Positions 42,480 through 53,900 are shown, numbered from the stretch's first letter. The stretch is DNA of 64,000 nucleotides from Galeopsis tetrahit (GCA_963675135.1 OY776119.1:67677727-67741726); one strand, 5' to 3'. Program-made: numbers and translations. The notes: a model not told the origin generated them from the letters alone.

Positions 42480-44951
42480 TTATTGGGGTCCTTGGGGGTT
42501 AGTCGAGTTCAATGGAATCCAAATGTACATTGGAGTCCTGAACAAGTTTGACCTTCTAAGCTTTCGACCATATTTGTTGCAAAATAAGACCTTGTTGTCC
42601 TTATCTGGCCTATCAGTCGAGTTTGGGTCTACTCTTTGGAGATAGCCTTTTGACTTAATCTCTACTTGAGCAGGCACTTGTCTATGATAGTCAGAGTAAG
42701 GTTTGTATGCATTAGGTCCATACGGTTTATAGACATGTTTAGGTCTTTCTTCTCCTTTGATATCATATGACAAAGGTGGAGGATATAGAACAGCTTGTGT
42801 ACGATATTTTGGACCTTCCTGTCTAGGTCTAGACGAGTAGAGTTGAGACTGCCTTATGAAAGGAGGTCTAGACTCTTGTCGTCTAGTCTGTACTTGTCTA
42901 GTACTAGTCTCCTCAGGATACCAGTCCTCGTATCTGACCTGATTTGGTCGTCCACGATTCCTAGTCCTTTGTTGACTTGTCTTAAACGGAACGGGCTTGT
43001 TGTTAACTTTCTTTTTACCACCTTTGGTAATTGGAATGTTAACTTGAGCTTGTTTTGGTACAGTACCTTTTGATGGAGTGTCAATATCGTATATCAATGG
43101 TTCTTTTCCTTTATCATTAGTCAAAGAGCTTGAGATGAAAATAGTAGGGTTCTTAGGAACTTGAGTAGACGAGCTGGGTGTCTCAGCACCTATGCCTGTC
43201 TTGTCAGCAGGAGCCCTATACCTATCTGACAATTCAAGGTTAACCTTAGATGAGTTAACCAGGTCAGTAAGTTTAAGGTCTAGAGTGACAACCTCGGTTT
43301 CTAAGAACTTATTACGTTCTTCAAGCTTTTTGAACTTGCTTTGTAAAACATTGAATTCATGTTTCTCAGTAGCATGTGTCTTAAGTAGGTCTTGATACAA
43401 CTTGTCTGTTAATGCATACTTGTCTTTGAGTTGTCTCAACTCTTCTTGCAAGCGTTCATTTAGGACTGTTATATTAGGATCTACTTTAGACTGAGCTTCC
43501 TTAAGATCAATGATTTCTTGTCTTAAGGTGATGTTTTCATCACTGACTTCAATGAATGCCTTGTTGGCAAGTAGGAGGTCGTTTTCAACTGCACTAGTAG
43601 AGTGCTGAAGACTACTCCCTACTTGGCTACTGGCAGTGTCACTTTCATCAGATTCTGATTCATCACAGGATTGAAAAGAAGTAGCAGATGATACCTCTTG
43701 TTCGATTTTAGCCATGAAGCATAGACCATCATCTACTATAAATGCTTTATCTTGATCTGGTTCAGACGGGTAGCTAGATGAGGATGATGGCAACTCGTCT
43801 GAGTCAGAGTCAGAGTCATCATTGGCCATCATTGCCTTTTTACCACGGTTGTATCTTCTTTCCATTCGTGCTTTGCGTTCTTCTCGATCATCAGTACTCA
43901 GGTCTGGACATTCATATATGTAGTGACCTGGTTTCTCACAGTTATAGCACACAAGATCATTAGTAGCCTTTTTAATAGGAGAGTTGTTCCTTCGTTTATC
44001 ACGCCTATCAGAACGAGTAATCTTCCTACCATCAGACTCTCTATCTTGTCTGTTACCTTTCGAGACTTCGTCTCTCCTTTCGGACGAGTTTCGGTCTCGT
44101 CTGGTCTCAGACGAGTTCTTAGAAGCAGACCCTCTATGCTCTCTATAGAACTTCTTATATTTTCCGAAACGTTTATTCAGCCTATCAAACTTTCTAACCA
44201 TGAGGCTTACCTGATCCTTCAGACTAAGATCAGTATCTAACTCGTCTTTCACAGAAGCAGACCTAGTCTTAGTCTTAGACCTGTCTACCTTAGACGAACT
44301 AGCCTTAAAAGCAACGTTCTTAGATACAGCATATTCTCTGTCACTACTTACTATGGGTTCATCTTCGTCTAGATCAAACTCATGAGCCTTTAGAGTTTGA
44401 AACATAGTCTCTGCTGTCCATACGTCTATATCTTGGGTATTCTTAACAAGCATTTTTACCATTTTCCAACGACTATCAAGGCTTTTGAGAATCCTAAGAT
44501 TGATTTCACGTGGAGTATAAGATTTACCAAGGACTTCCAAGTCATTCATGATTTTAGTAAAACGAGTATCCAACTGGTCTATTGTTTCACCAGCTTTCAT
44601 ATGAAATGATTCGAATCTTTGGACTGCAGTGGAAAGTTTGCTTTCTTTGATTAGGGATGTCCCTTCACAAATGATAGCTAAGCGATCCCACATTTCTTTG
44701 GCAGTTTTACATTTTAACACTTTTCCCAGATACTCGTTAGGAAGAGTGTGTAAGATGTAATTCTTGGCCAAGCTATCCAAATTATTCTGTCTCATTTCTT
44801 CAGAGGTTAGTTCTGACCTTGGTTTCTTGACGAGAGTACCCACTGGTTGATTTGGATCAAGGGCAGCAGTATTGGGGATCATGGTCACAATTGGACCTTC
44901 AGTGACGACGGAGATCATTAAGTCGTGAGTGGAGCTGAAGATGGCTTCCAT
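42480..44951 (-). CDS. Element D gag (sirevirus-like)
   Basis: An 823-residue frame from 44951. UBN2/copia gag domain (YILHTLPNEYLGKVLK, CEGTSLIKESKL, MKAGETIDQLDTRFTKI). A basic Arg/Ser-rich region leads to the CCHC knuckle CYNCEKPGHYIYEC near 43950-43905. A Ser/Asp-rich stretch, a coiled coil (about 43600-43270) and a Tyr/Pro/Arg-rich tail follow. The likely true start is 24 codons upstream (ATG at 45022, MSLEISANKLPKFQV), separated by a TAG at 44976-44978 that looks like a CAG mutation. Translation might restart at 44951, at reduced efficiency. Gag would coat and package the RNA. Confidence 0.88.
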   Translation of the reverse strand: MEAIFSSTHDLMISVVTEGPIVTMIPNTAALDPNQPVGTLVKKPRSELTSEEMRQNNLDSLAKNYILHTLPNEYLGKVLKCKTAKEMWDRLAIICEGTSLIKESKLSTAVQRFESFHMKAGETIDQLDTRFTKIMNDLEVLGKSYTPREINLRILKSLDSRWKMVKMLVKNTQDIDVWTAETMFQTLKAHEFDLDEDEPIVSSDREYAVSKNVAFKASSSKVDRSKTKTRSASVKDELDTDLSLKDQVSLMVRKFDRLNKRFGKYKKFYREHRGSASKNSSETRRDRNSSERRDEVSKGNRQDRESDGRKITRSDRRDKRRNNSPIKKATNDLVCYNCEKPGHYIYECPDLSTDDREERKARMERRYNRGKKAMMANDDSDSDSDELPSSSSSYPSEPDQDKAFIVDDGLCFMAKIEQEVSSATSFQSCDESESDESDTASSQVGSSLQHSTSAVENDLLLANKAFIEVSDENITLRQEIIDLKEAQSKVDPNITVLNERLQEELRQLKDKYALTDKLYQDLLKTHATEKHEFNVLQSKFKKLEERNKFLETEVVTLDLKLTDLVNSSKVNLELSDRYRAPADKTGIGAETPSSSTQVPKNPTIFISSSLTNDKGKEPLIYDIDTPSKGTVPKQAQVNIPITKGGKKKVNNKPVPFKTSQQRTRNRGRPNQVRYEDWYPEETSTRQVQTRRQESRPPFIRQSQLYSSRPRQEGPKYRTQAVLYPPPLSYDIKGEERPKHVYKPYGPNAYKPYSDYHRQVPAQVEIKSKGYLQRVDPNSTDRPDKDNKVLFCNKYGRKLRRSNLFRTPMYIWIPLNSTNPQGPQ

Positions 44952-44975
44952 CCTTAGCTTGCAATAGTCGTAGTC

Positions 44976-45022
44976 CTATACCTGGAACTTAGGTAGCTTG
45001 TTAGCGCTGATCTCAAGAGACA
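44976..45022 (-). pseudogene. Original N-terminus of element D gag, cut by TAG
   Basis: The ATG at 45022 opens MSLEISANKLPKFQV, then TAG, then DYDYCKLRMEAIF in the same frame into gag. A position usually filled by Q in this block (CAG) makes a C-to-T change likely. Confidence 0.65.
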
Positions 45023-45207
45023 TGATTTCGAGAAATAGGTGCTAAGTAGAGTTATGATCAAGAATAACAGATACGTCAAGAACAGTGAGCACGAAAACAG
45101 ATGTTACAAGAATAGGATCAAGAACACGTATACAAGAACAGTCAAGGACCAAGACTTCACCCTAAGTCTTGAGTCGGTTATCAAGAAACAGCAGTTCGTA
45201 AACTACT

Positions 45208-45219
45208 GCTCTGATACCA
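45208..45219 (-). other. Primer-binding site of element D
   Basis: The minus strand reads TGGTATCAGAGC two bases after the LTR end, complementary to the 3' end of plant initiator tRNA-Met. Confidence 0.9.
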
Positions 45220-45221
45220 CT

Positions 45222-46499
45222 TGTTGGTCCCAAGTTGAGTTAATAACGAGTAAGCTAGTGAAAATGTCTAGAGGGGGGTGAATAGACTTTTCAAAAATCT
45301 TTCGAAATATCAAAGTACAATATGCGGAATACGAAATTAACAATGAGCCCAATTAAAGATTATACTCAACTTATTTTCGAGAACTCTGTTCTATACTCAA
45401 CTAGTCAAGTTCAGTTAAGTAGTTAAAACAATTAAGCAATTTAAACAATCAAAACTGTAAAGTAAATCAAACACAAGATTTATAGTGGTTCGACAACTTG
45501 TCTACATCCACTCTCACAAACCCAGTTGTGATGTTTTCACTAAACTCTTCCAATCGAGTACAAGTGTATATTCCTGTCTTTAAAGTCCCAAGAAGAAGAC
45601 TTAGATCTTCAACAGACTATACCTCCAGATATGTCTACGATCTTACTAGAAATTTTACAAGTATCTAGCACCTTGAAAAAATAACAAACAAAAACTTAAA
45701 AACTTCTCTGTTCTTCAGTAGTAGCCTTCTTGATTCTTCACTTGTCTTCTGGCTATCTTTCTGAACTTCAATCAACTCTGAGAGTAAACTTCAATAACGC
45801 TTGCGGTATCAATTCTTCAGTAGTCAGTAGTCTTTTAAATGATAAACTCCTTCAAGTATTTATAGACTTCAAACTTCAAGAACTTTCAGTTGTGTAACAA
45901 CCTTTCTTGAAAACTAACTTGTAACTGATTCTTTATATCCTTCCACGCGTTTCTTCAGTTAATTAGTTATTCCATAACTAATTCTTCAACTTCATCTTCA
46001 ATACGCGTTTCTTTAACTAACTACAAATTTGACCTGTCTTGTGTAGTTGTGCACTTGTCTTGTCCAGTAGTAGTAGACTGCGCCTTCTACTTGACTTGTG
46101 CAGTAGCCTTCCAATAGAACTAATCTAGTCCTATCATCTAACCTAACAAGACTATTACATTACATTAAGCTTTTATAATACAAGCTTAGTCAACTTATAA
46201 CTATACAATGAATCTATCTATTGCATATAAAAACATGAGCTCTATACAACAATTATTCATAGCTCAATAACGATTTTAACATATACAAATAACAAATATG
46301 AAGTACTTATAAACCGTACTTGTCTTCAGTAATACTTGTCTTGTGAACTCTACTGATCTGTACAAGACTACTTCAACTTAACTAGACTAGATTAGTCTAT
46401 ACTTAGAAAATATTCAAGTCTTCTTTTTGGCTTATCAAAACTTTATCTTTTATCTTTCATTCATCATTTAGGACTTGTTCTAGGATTCATATCCCAACA
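45222..46499 (-). mobile_element. 5' LTR of element D (1278 bp)
   Basis: Same length as the 3' copy, with one difference seen. TATA at 45857-45864. It is bounded on the right by the second ATGTG duplication (46500-46504). Confidence 0.95.
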
Positions 46500-46591
46500 A
46501 TGTGATGTGTTTCCATTGCTAACCTACACTAAAAAACACACTTAAACAAGGATCTGACCTAGTGTCGTCAGGTATCGGCTCTGATACCAAC
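46500..46591 (-). other. Element B leader: PBS and first gag codons
   Basis: The minus strand after the LTR reads G, then TTGGTATCAGAGCC (PBS core 46578-46589), a short leader, and the gag ATG at 46516 (METHHM). Element D cuts the sixth codon. The C copy has the same METHHI start at 10205, which supports this start. Confidence 0.88.
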
Positions 46592-47348
46592 TGAAAGTGT
46601 GCTGGTATTAAGTGTTTAAGTATAAGTAGATTAATGTTGTACTAAATGTTGGGACAAATTGTACAACACTAACTCTAACATAATATCAAAAATAAAGATA
46701 CACATCGGAAGACTTGAAACACTAAAAATAAACGAGACACAATGGAAATATTTTTCACATAGATTTTATAAATAAAAATCTATGTGAACCTTACGGTGAA
46801 ATATCAATACTTATCTTCAAGTACAAATGTTGTGTGAAATGTTACAACAATAACCTTCACAACTAAAACTATAAACGAGGCAGGTGCCCAGTTTTGAAAA
46901 TGAACTAAGTGTATAAAATTACACATTGTCGAAATGCTAGTCTATCTATGATTACACTCTCGATAGATAAGAAAAACACACAGCCATACGGGTGGAATAC
47001 TTCGTATGATCTAAAATGTATAACTACTGGCCACAATTCCTAACAGGGATGAAAGCTCAGTCTAGGAGATTGATCGAATAGAATACACTGAATTGTGTAG
47101 CCTTCCTTCGGTATTTATAGAGTAGGGTGCGAATTCTAGAGGCTTCCAACATTGAGGTCCTATTTTTTAGGAGCTCAACTTCCATGATCTTTCTTGATCT
47201 TCTTGCACGTTCCAGGTCATTCTAAACTGCTTCCAGCCTCTTCTAGCTCTTCTAGGACGTTCTGCAATATTGTGGAATCTTCCAGGTTCCAGATCCTTGT
47301 AGAAGCTTCTAGACTCTGCCAGAAATGTTGTAACATTTAGCGTAAAAT
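46592..47348 (-). mobile_element. 5' LTR of element B, truncated at its U3 end
   Basis: Matches 19494 to about 20250 of the 3' LTR with scattered differences. TATA at 47112-47119. Similarity stops just after TTTAGCGTAAAATT, where the 3' LTR continues for about 100 bp more to TGTAGATG. The outer 5' end and the right target site are therefore missing. Confidence 0.85.
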
Positions 47349-48104
47349 TGCAATCTCTACCCGAAATTGGTATTAAAATAAATTAATTCTCAAAATTTTA
47401 GTTTGACCGCTCGTTTAGAGACAGTTTTGAGAATATGGTCTCTAAACCCTATAGTATAGAACGTTCAGGCTCGTTTGTATTTTATTTCACTTTCTCACAC
47501 ATGCCTTCTCTCTCAACCCACTCTCTCTTCTCTGTTAGTCGGCGCTTGGTTGGGTTAGAGACCGTCATAAAACAGTCTAAAATATAGACTGATTTGAGCC
47601 GTTTTTAATCTGGTATTTAGTATTAGGGTTTCAGACAGTTCAGAGATCGAATTTGCGGTCTCTAAACCGAAATTAAATTTCAGATGTTGAATTCTCTGTT
47701 TAGAGACTCCATTGACGATACGTCTTTAATTGAGAGAAGACAAATTAGAGAAGGATTAAATGAAAATTACTCGTAACAAAATAATTTCGGTTAGAGATCA
47801 ATGCGATACGTCTTTAATTTAGCTTATTATGCTGTAACATTTAGCTTCTAGAGTCTGCCAGAAAATTACTCCATTAACATTTCTAGACCAATGCGATCTC
47901 TAACAAAATAAAAAATTAGAAGTTTAATTTCGGGTTATAGACCGTCAATCCGGTCTCGAAACGATCTGAAAGTATAACATTTAAGACCGGATTGAAAATA
48001 GTCTCAAAATTCGTAATTTTTTCAAATCGGTCTCAAATCAGTCTTTATTTGAGACCATTTTATGGCGGTCTCAAAGCCTTGCCTCTAATCAAGGCATTTT
48101 TTTT
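47349..48104. mobile_element. CACTA-like fragment with GGTCTCTAAAC subterminal motifs
   Basis: It ends on the right with AAAAATGTAGTG-like TTTTTTTTGTAGTG, the reverse complement of a CACTACAAAA terminus. It carries many GGTCTCTAAAC/GAGACCG motifs in both orientations. The left terminus is not found. Near 47830-47870 a scrambled piece of B-type LTR (GCTGTAACATTTAGCTTC joined to AGAGTCTGCCAGAAAAT) is embedded. Non-coding. Confidence 0.5.
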
Positions 48105-49310
48105 GTAGTGATTGTCGAAGAGTCAATTAATCATAGTCTTGTTTAATTATTATTTTCCCTTAATTTATGGAGTTATATGTACGTATTTTCAAGGATTTTA
48201 TAAAGTTTATTTTGATTGTAACAATTTTTTTTTATGTTTTTGTGTTTAACTTTGAGTTAAAATTGCAATCTTTCTCTCTATTATAGAAATTTGGGGGATT
48301 TTGGAATGTCTCCACTTTTGTTGCCCTGGTTTATATCCCGGAGTACTACTATGGCCGATCTGTCACCCAACCTACTTAAACAACCTAAAAGCTTGACCCC
48401 GTCCCATTTGGAGAATGACCCCTTATGGCACGGCTTAGTCAGTTATTCTCGTAGTTTAGATAAGATTCGGACCACCACTTCTCTAAAAACATGGTTCTTG
48501 CCTCACTCCCCCTTTGAGCTCGTCCATTCGTTGGGTGATCCCTTGCTCTCACGTTCGAGTGTTTGCTCGTCGTTTAGGCCTCAGCAATGATTTTCAAGGG
48601 ATTTAATTTGAATTTGACATTCAATAGTTGACTAATTCTTAAAGGGCATAATTGTAAAATTAGATTTAATTTTGAACCTAATTTTCTTTGAACTGGAATG
48701 TAAAACCAAGATGGTAAATGAAATTAGAGTAACTCCACATATAATATTTGTCTACATGAACTAACTAAATTTGGGCAAGAGTTTAAAATTGCTATAGATC
48801 AATTATATATAAATTTCTGACAATCAATAAGCCATAGCTCATATATATTCTAGTTCCAATAATTTGATGGAGATTAAGATTGCATTATATTTTGGAGAAT
48901 AATTACAGAAATGTTGTAATAGGACAGTTTAATGTTAGTTGGTATAGATTGATCATTTGACTTTTTATAAAGATTAAAAAAATTTATTGAGAAGGCACAC
49001 TAACTAGATAATTTTTTTTTATTTTAACCCTGTTTAGTGAATGTTATATTTTCTAATATAATTAATGTATATAGTTATATTAATAAGTGAATTAAAAAAT
49101 ATTACTTTATATGGTAACAAATTTATCTAATGGAATATTTATAAAAGAAAATTAAACCTATCTAATTGGGATGGAGGGAGTATATATATGCTAGCTCGGT
49201 GTTTAGTTGTATTTTGTGGTTGAATATTGAAGTAAATGAAAATTTGTTTCGTTCTCGGTTACGGAAAGGAGTTCTTTTTGCTGTGACTTTATTTCTGCTG
49301 CCGATTCAAC
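48105..49310. other. AT-rich spacer with a Stowaway-like right end
   Basis: I recognise no gene. A 99-codon frame near 48291-48590 has no family features. GGGATGGAGGGAGTA at 49168-49182 is a Stowaway-type terminus flanked by TA, but its left partner is not visible. Confidence 0.5.
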
Positions 49311-49720
49311 CCCAAGGAGTTGGCCTAGTGGTGTAGGCTTGGGACTTAGGAGTATGCTCCTTTCTAGGTCTCGGGTTCGAACCCTCTAAGGTGCAAACAA
49401 TTTCTATGGGGCCATGTCCATACAGAGCGCAAAACTCTGACTTTAAACGGGACCCCCGCAAGTGGGCGGTGGAATTGATCCCTCTGGATTAGTCGGTCCA
49501 AGATCGGCTCGGACTTTAAACGGGACCCCCGCAAGTGGGCGGTGGGATTGGTCCCTCGGGATTAGTCGGTCCAAGATCGGCTCGGACTTTAAACGGGACC
49601 CCCGCAAGTGGGCGGTGGGATTGGTCCCTCGGGATTAGTCGGTCCAAGATCGGGTGATGAGATTGGTCCCTCGGGATTAGTCGGTCCAAGATCGGATACC
49701 CGAGACTTCGAAAAAAAAGA
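49311..49720 (+). mobile_element. tRNA-derived SINE with expanded 3' region
   Basis: GGAGTTGGCCTAGTGG carries the pol III A box (49321-49332) and GGTTCGAACCC the B box (49374-49384), with the spacing of a tRNA-derived promoter. The body ends GAGACTTCGAAAAAAAAG. A 73-bp module is present three times plus a partial copy. I do not see a clear target-site duplication. Confidence 0.78.
49441..49690 (+). repeat. 73-bp tandem repeat inside the SINE
   Basis: Units start CTTTAAACGGGACCCCCGCA at 49441, 49514 and 49587. The third unit runs into a partial fourth (GATTGGTCCCTCGGGATTAG) at about 49663. The copies are nearly identical. GC content is well above the surroundings. Confidence 0.92.
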
Positions 49721-50695
49721 CTAACTAATTAATGAACGCATCTAATTCCTACTAAACAATTAATATATCTAACTAAACACATCACATATCTTATTAGTAA
49801 TCTAATTAAACTAATAAAATAACATATCTAAATAAACAATCAAAATAAATCTAACTTAAATAACTCAACAAAATACAAGAAAGTAAACAAATTGAAACAA
49901 AAGAAATAAACCGTAAAAATGATAAGAATTTACGGTGAAATAGGTATATACATAGAGGACCTCAAGGACTCTCGAATGAGTTTAAAGAATGGCGAGAGAA
50001 TGACAAGGGCCGCACCGATCATTCGGTTGGAGGCGGGACAATGCGAGGTGGGTAGTTTATCTGGGGCGGATGCCTCCTAAAGAGTAACGTGAAATGAAGG
50101 AATGAGGGAGCTGGGGAACTCATCTATTGCCATTTATGGTAATATTTCCATAAGGACATTGTTTTTACCTGATATGTGACGAGCAAGCTGTCACACTAAC
50201 TATTTTTTAATTTGCGACGAGCTATGCATGCTGCATTGCAGTCAACTATCTTAACTCCATTCCGTAGACGAGGAATCGTGCGCAAATGTGAAGCATATAT
50301 AGCTTGTCATTAACTCAAAAATAGGCAAATTGGACGGGCAGCTCGTCGCAAATATTATCCATCACATTAATTTTGCAATTGATTACGGCCCGTCGCAAAA
50401 CTCCGTCTATTTTGTAGTGTATCAAATTATTTTTTACTATCCTTAATTTGACATTCATATAGCATATATAAAATAATTTTTTTAATCTAAAATATAAATT
50501 TATTATGCGTTAAAGTTTTTTTTTTTAATATATTGCAGTAACTTTTAGATGCCATCCCATTACACAGTTCACACAAAATAATTGTCAATATATTAATTGT
50601 GCATTGGAAGAGGTATTTTCTAATTTGGATGAAAATTTCACCACCGACGAGTGTGATTATTGAAATTGAAGATCGAATTAAGAATGAGTTGAGTT
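49721..50695. other. Spacer with a possible CACTA-like end
   Basis: About 50160-50418 has GACGAGC and CCGTCGCAAA motifs and ends TTTTGTAGTG, like the right end of a CACTA element, with no left end found. The rest is AT-rich and holds nothing I recognise. Confidence 0.45.
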
Positions 50696-50700
50696 GTCAG

Positions 50701-50912
50701 TGTGAGAATGATTATGAGATCACCCTTAATTGATGATTAGAGAATTCCACTAATATATACTTGGAGATTACTTGGAGAACAAGATCTTGGGGGTTACTTG
50801 GGGATTACACCAAGATTTCCACAATTATGGAAAATCAAATCAAAGAGAATAAATCAACGAGTCTAATCTAAAAATACAACAATATTGACTTTATACAATT
50901 TTTCCCTTAATA
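50701..50912 (-). mobile_element. 3' LTR of element G (212 bp)
   Basis: Plus strand TGTGAGAATG to CCCTTAATA. On the minus strand a polypurine tract GACGGGGGG (50913-50921) abuts its start. Confidence 0.92.
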
Positions 50913-53900
50913 CCCCCCGTCAAGCATTGCGTGGGATGAAGACAAACGCAAAGCTTGGAGCGTAAAAATTCAAAAGATGGACGTGGAAGACTCTTGGTAA
51001 AAATGTCAGCTAACTGAAGATGTGTTGGAACATATTGAGTGTGCAACCGACCGGCAGATACAAGCTCACGAACGAAATGGTTGTCGATGTCGATATGCTT
51101 GGCACGTTTATGAGCAACAGGATTTTGGCTGAGGAAGAGAGCACTGCGGTTGTCACACAGAAGAACTGGCCGATCGGGAGGAAGTTGATGAAGTTCACGA
51201 AGCAAGTTGGTGAGCAAAACAACTTCAGAGGCGGAATTAGCCAAAGCCCAATACTTAGACTCACAACTAGAGCGGGCAACAGTGGGTTGTTTCTTTGCAC
51301 TCCAAGAAACAAGATTTCCACCCAAAAAAATGGAATAACCATAAGTGGAACGACGCGTCTCAACACAACGGGCCCAGTCTGCATCAGAATAACCAACAAT
51401 AGACCTGTCCGGACGATGAGTGAAAGATAGTCCAAAATGAACAGTACCTTTCACGTAACGAAGAATCCTCTTAACTGCAGAGATATGATCATCAGTAGGA
51501 GAATGGAGAAACTGACTCACAGAATTAACAACATAGGAGAGGTCCGGACGAGTGATAGTAAGATACTGTAAAGCTCCCACCAAAGAGCGGTACAATGTTG
51601 GATCCGAAAAAGGATCACCTGTGCTAACCAAGGATTCACCAGCTTGCAAAGGAGTGGCAATGGGTTTACAATCAAGCATGTCAGCACGGGATAAAATGTC
51701 ATAAGCATATTTTTCTTGACCCACAAAAATGCCGTCAGAAGTGTATGAAATTTCAAGGCCCAAAAAATAATTTAATTTCCCCAAATCCTTAATTGCAAAT
51801 TCCGCATGAGTACGAGCGATGAAACGACGAAGTAAGCCAGGATCATTGCCAGTGATCACAATATCATCGACATATAGAAGAAGAAAAATAATAGACGTAC
51901 CCCGAAATAGGCAAAACAAGGAGGAGTCAGAGCGAGAGTCTGATAGAAACCCAACTTCAGTAAGTAGGTACTGAAACGCTGGTACCAGGCCAATGGAGCC
52001 TGTCGAAGACCATACAGGGCCTTTTTCAAGCGACAAACATGATCAGGGAACTGAGCATTCACGAACCCTGGAGGTTGAGACATGAAGACAGGCTTTGGAA
52101 GAACCCCGTTCAAGAAAGCATTCTTCACATCCAGCTGATGAAGAGGCCACTTGTGATGAACAGATAGAGCAAGAATGACACGAACTGTTGCAGCCTTGAC
52201 CACTGGACTGAAAGTATGATGAAAATCCGAACCCGGAACTTGAGTGAAACCTTGAGCTACTAGGCGAGCTTTATGACGCTCAACAGAACCATCTGAGTGA
52301 AATTTGGTTCGGAAAACCAATTTAGAACCAACAATGTTGGTATTTGGTGGTCGTGGTACGAGATCCCAAGTGCAATTATGATCCAAAGCATCAATTTCCT
52401 CGTGCATGACACTAACCCAATGAGGGGATTTAGATGCAGATTTAAATCCCTTGGGCACGGAGGAACCGACAAGAGCTGAAATGAGGGTAGTGGATGCTAT
52501 GTCAACCGGATAACGCATCTTAAAAATGCCAGATTTTTCCCTAGTCGTCATGGGATGAGTGGACGGAAGAGGTTCTAGAGCAGGAATAGGATCGGGCTCA
52601 TGAATAGGATCGGGCTCGGGAATAGGCGGGTTGGCGGCACGCGGCTCAGTATCAGGTGGCGTGACCGGCTGTTGAGCGAGCAAAGGCGTGGAATCCGATT
52701 CGAGGCAGAATTGGCAAGGTGGAGCCAATCGTGGTGGTGCCGGAGGCGGCGAGACAGAGGCTGCCGAAGGGGAAGGCGAGTTGCTGTCAATAAAGCTCGA
52801 AATGGCGAGATCAGTAGCCTGTGAAGAAGAATTTCCTGAAAATGGAAATAAAAGTTCGTCAAACTGAGCATGACGAGATATAAAGACCTTGGCGGAAGCA
52901 GGATCGAAACACCTAAACCCTTTATGTGAACTGCTGTATCCCAAAAAAATGCAAGGACGACTGCGAGGTGAAAGTTTGTTGTCTGCATAATTCCGAAGAT
53001 AAGGATAAACCCTACAACCAAAGGGTTTAAAAACGGCATAATTGGGAGAAGTATGAAAAAGTAACTCATACGGTGACTTATTATCCAGCATAGAGGAAGG
53101 CAGTCGATTAATAACAAAAACGGCTGTAGCAAAAGCATCAAACCATAGTGAAGTTGGAGCAAAGGCGTGAAAGAGCATAGAGAGGCCCGTCTCAGTGATG
53201 TGTCTATGCTTCCGTTCAGCCCGACCATTTTGTTGGGGAGTATGGGGGCAAGAAATACGATGCAAAATGCCATGTTGAGTCATAAAAGAAGACATGCGAT
53301 TATTGAAAAATTCAGTTCCACCATCAGACTTAAAAACTTTCATGGTTGTCGAAAATTGATTACAGACAAAAGCATGAAAGCGCAAGAATACATCACAAAA
53401 CTCAGACTTGGCACGCATAGGATACACCTAAGAAAAACGGGAAAAATCATCAATAAACACCGCATAATAACGATACCCCTCAGAAGTTTTAACTGGAGCA
53501 GGTCCCCATAAGTCACAATGCATCAAATTTAGAACACCAATAACACGCTTATCATTTAAAGAAAACGGTAATTTCTTGCTCTTAGCCAATTGGCAAGGCG
53601 AACAAATATTCGACTTGGGTAAAACTGAAGTAACAGACAACTGTCCCAATTTATTGAGTAAAGAAATAATAGAAAAAGAAACATGGCCTGGGCGTAAATG
53701 CCATAACTCAAAACTAGCTCGTAAATCCTTTGTGCGCAAAGCAGCAACCAAAGCCGAGCTACCCCTCTCTAGAATATAAAGGCCATTGTCACACCTGCCC
53801 TGAGCCAGTACTGCCTTGGTCAACCGATTCTGAATTTCAAAAGATTTATCAGAAAACACGACATCCACATTAAAATCCGATGTGAGTTTGCTAATAGATA

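Larger units (their letters stand above)
33795..46499 (-). mobile_element. Sirevirus-like copia element D, 12.7 kb, very recent
   Basis: Minus-strand element with complete 1278-bp LTRs (33795-35072 and 45222-46499), 5-bp duplication ATGTG, PBS, gag, pol, ORF3 and PPT. Comparing the LTRs by eye I find a single difference (TTCCCTG at about 34278 versus TTCTCTG). It sits in the sixth codon of B's gag. An ORF beyond pol, long LTRs and a gag coiled coil fit the sirevirus lineage. It is defective: early stop in gag, integrase core deleted, and a frameshift in ORF3. Confidence 0.95.
19494..47348 (-). mobile_element. Copia element B (same family as C), heavily nested
   Basis: Minus-strand element with its 3' LTR on the left (19494-20351) and a truncated 5' LTR on the right (46592 to about 47348). 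Internal order on the minus strand: PBS, gag (split at codon 6 by element D), pol 31832-28920, spacer carrying a CACTA element, ORF3, 3' region carrying an hAT element, polypurine tract, LTR. Removing the insertions (about 12.7, 2.4 and 2.2 kb) leaves an element of about 10 kb. The left flank is copia A with target site GTCGG; the right flank is lost. Confidence 0.9.

Noticed and set aside
48291..48590. 99-codon open frame on the plus strand
   Set aside because: No domain, biased composition or homologous neighbour; surrounded by transposon debris; most likely chance.
49321..49390. Functional tRNA gene
   Set aside because: A and B boxes are present but no acceptor stem or cloverleaf fits; the downstream body and A-rich tail mark a SINE.
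50160..50418. Complete CACTA element
   Set aside because: Only a right TTTTGTAGTG end is seen; no left CACTA end or 3-bp duplication could be found.
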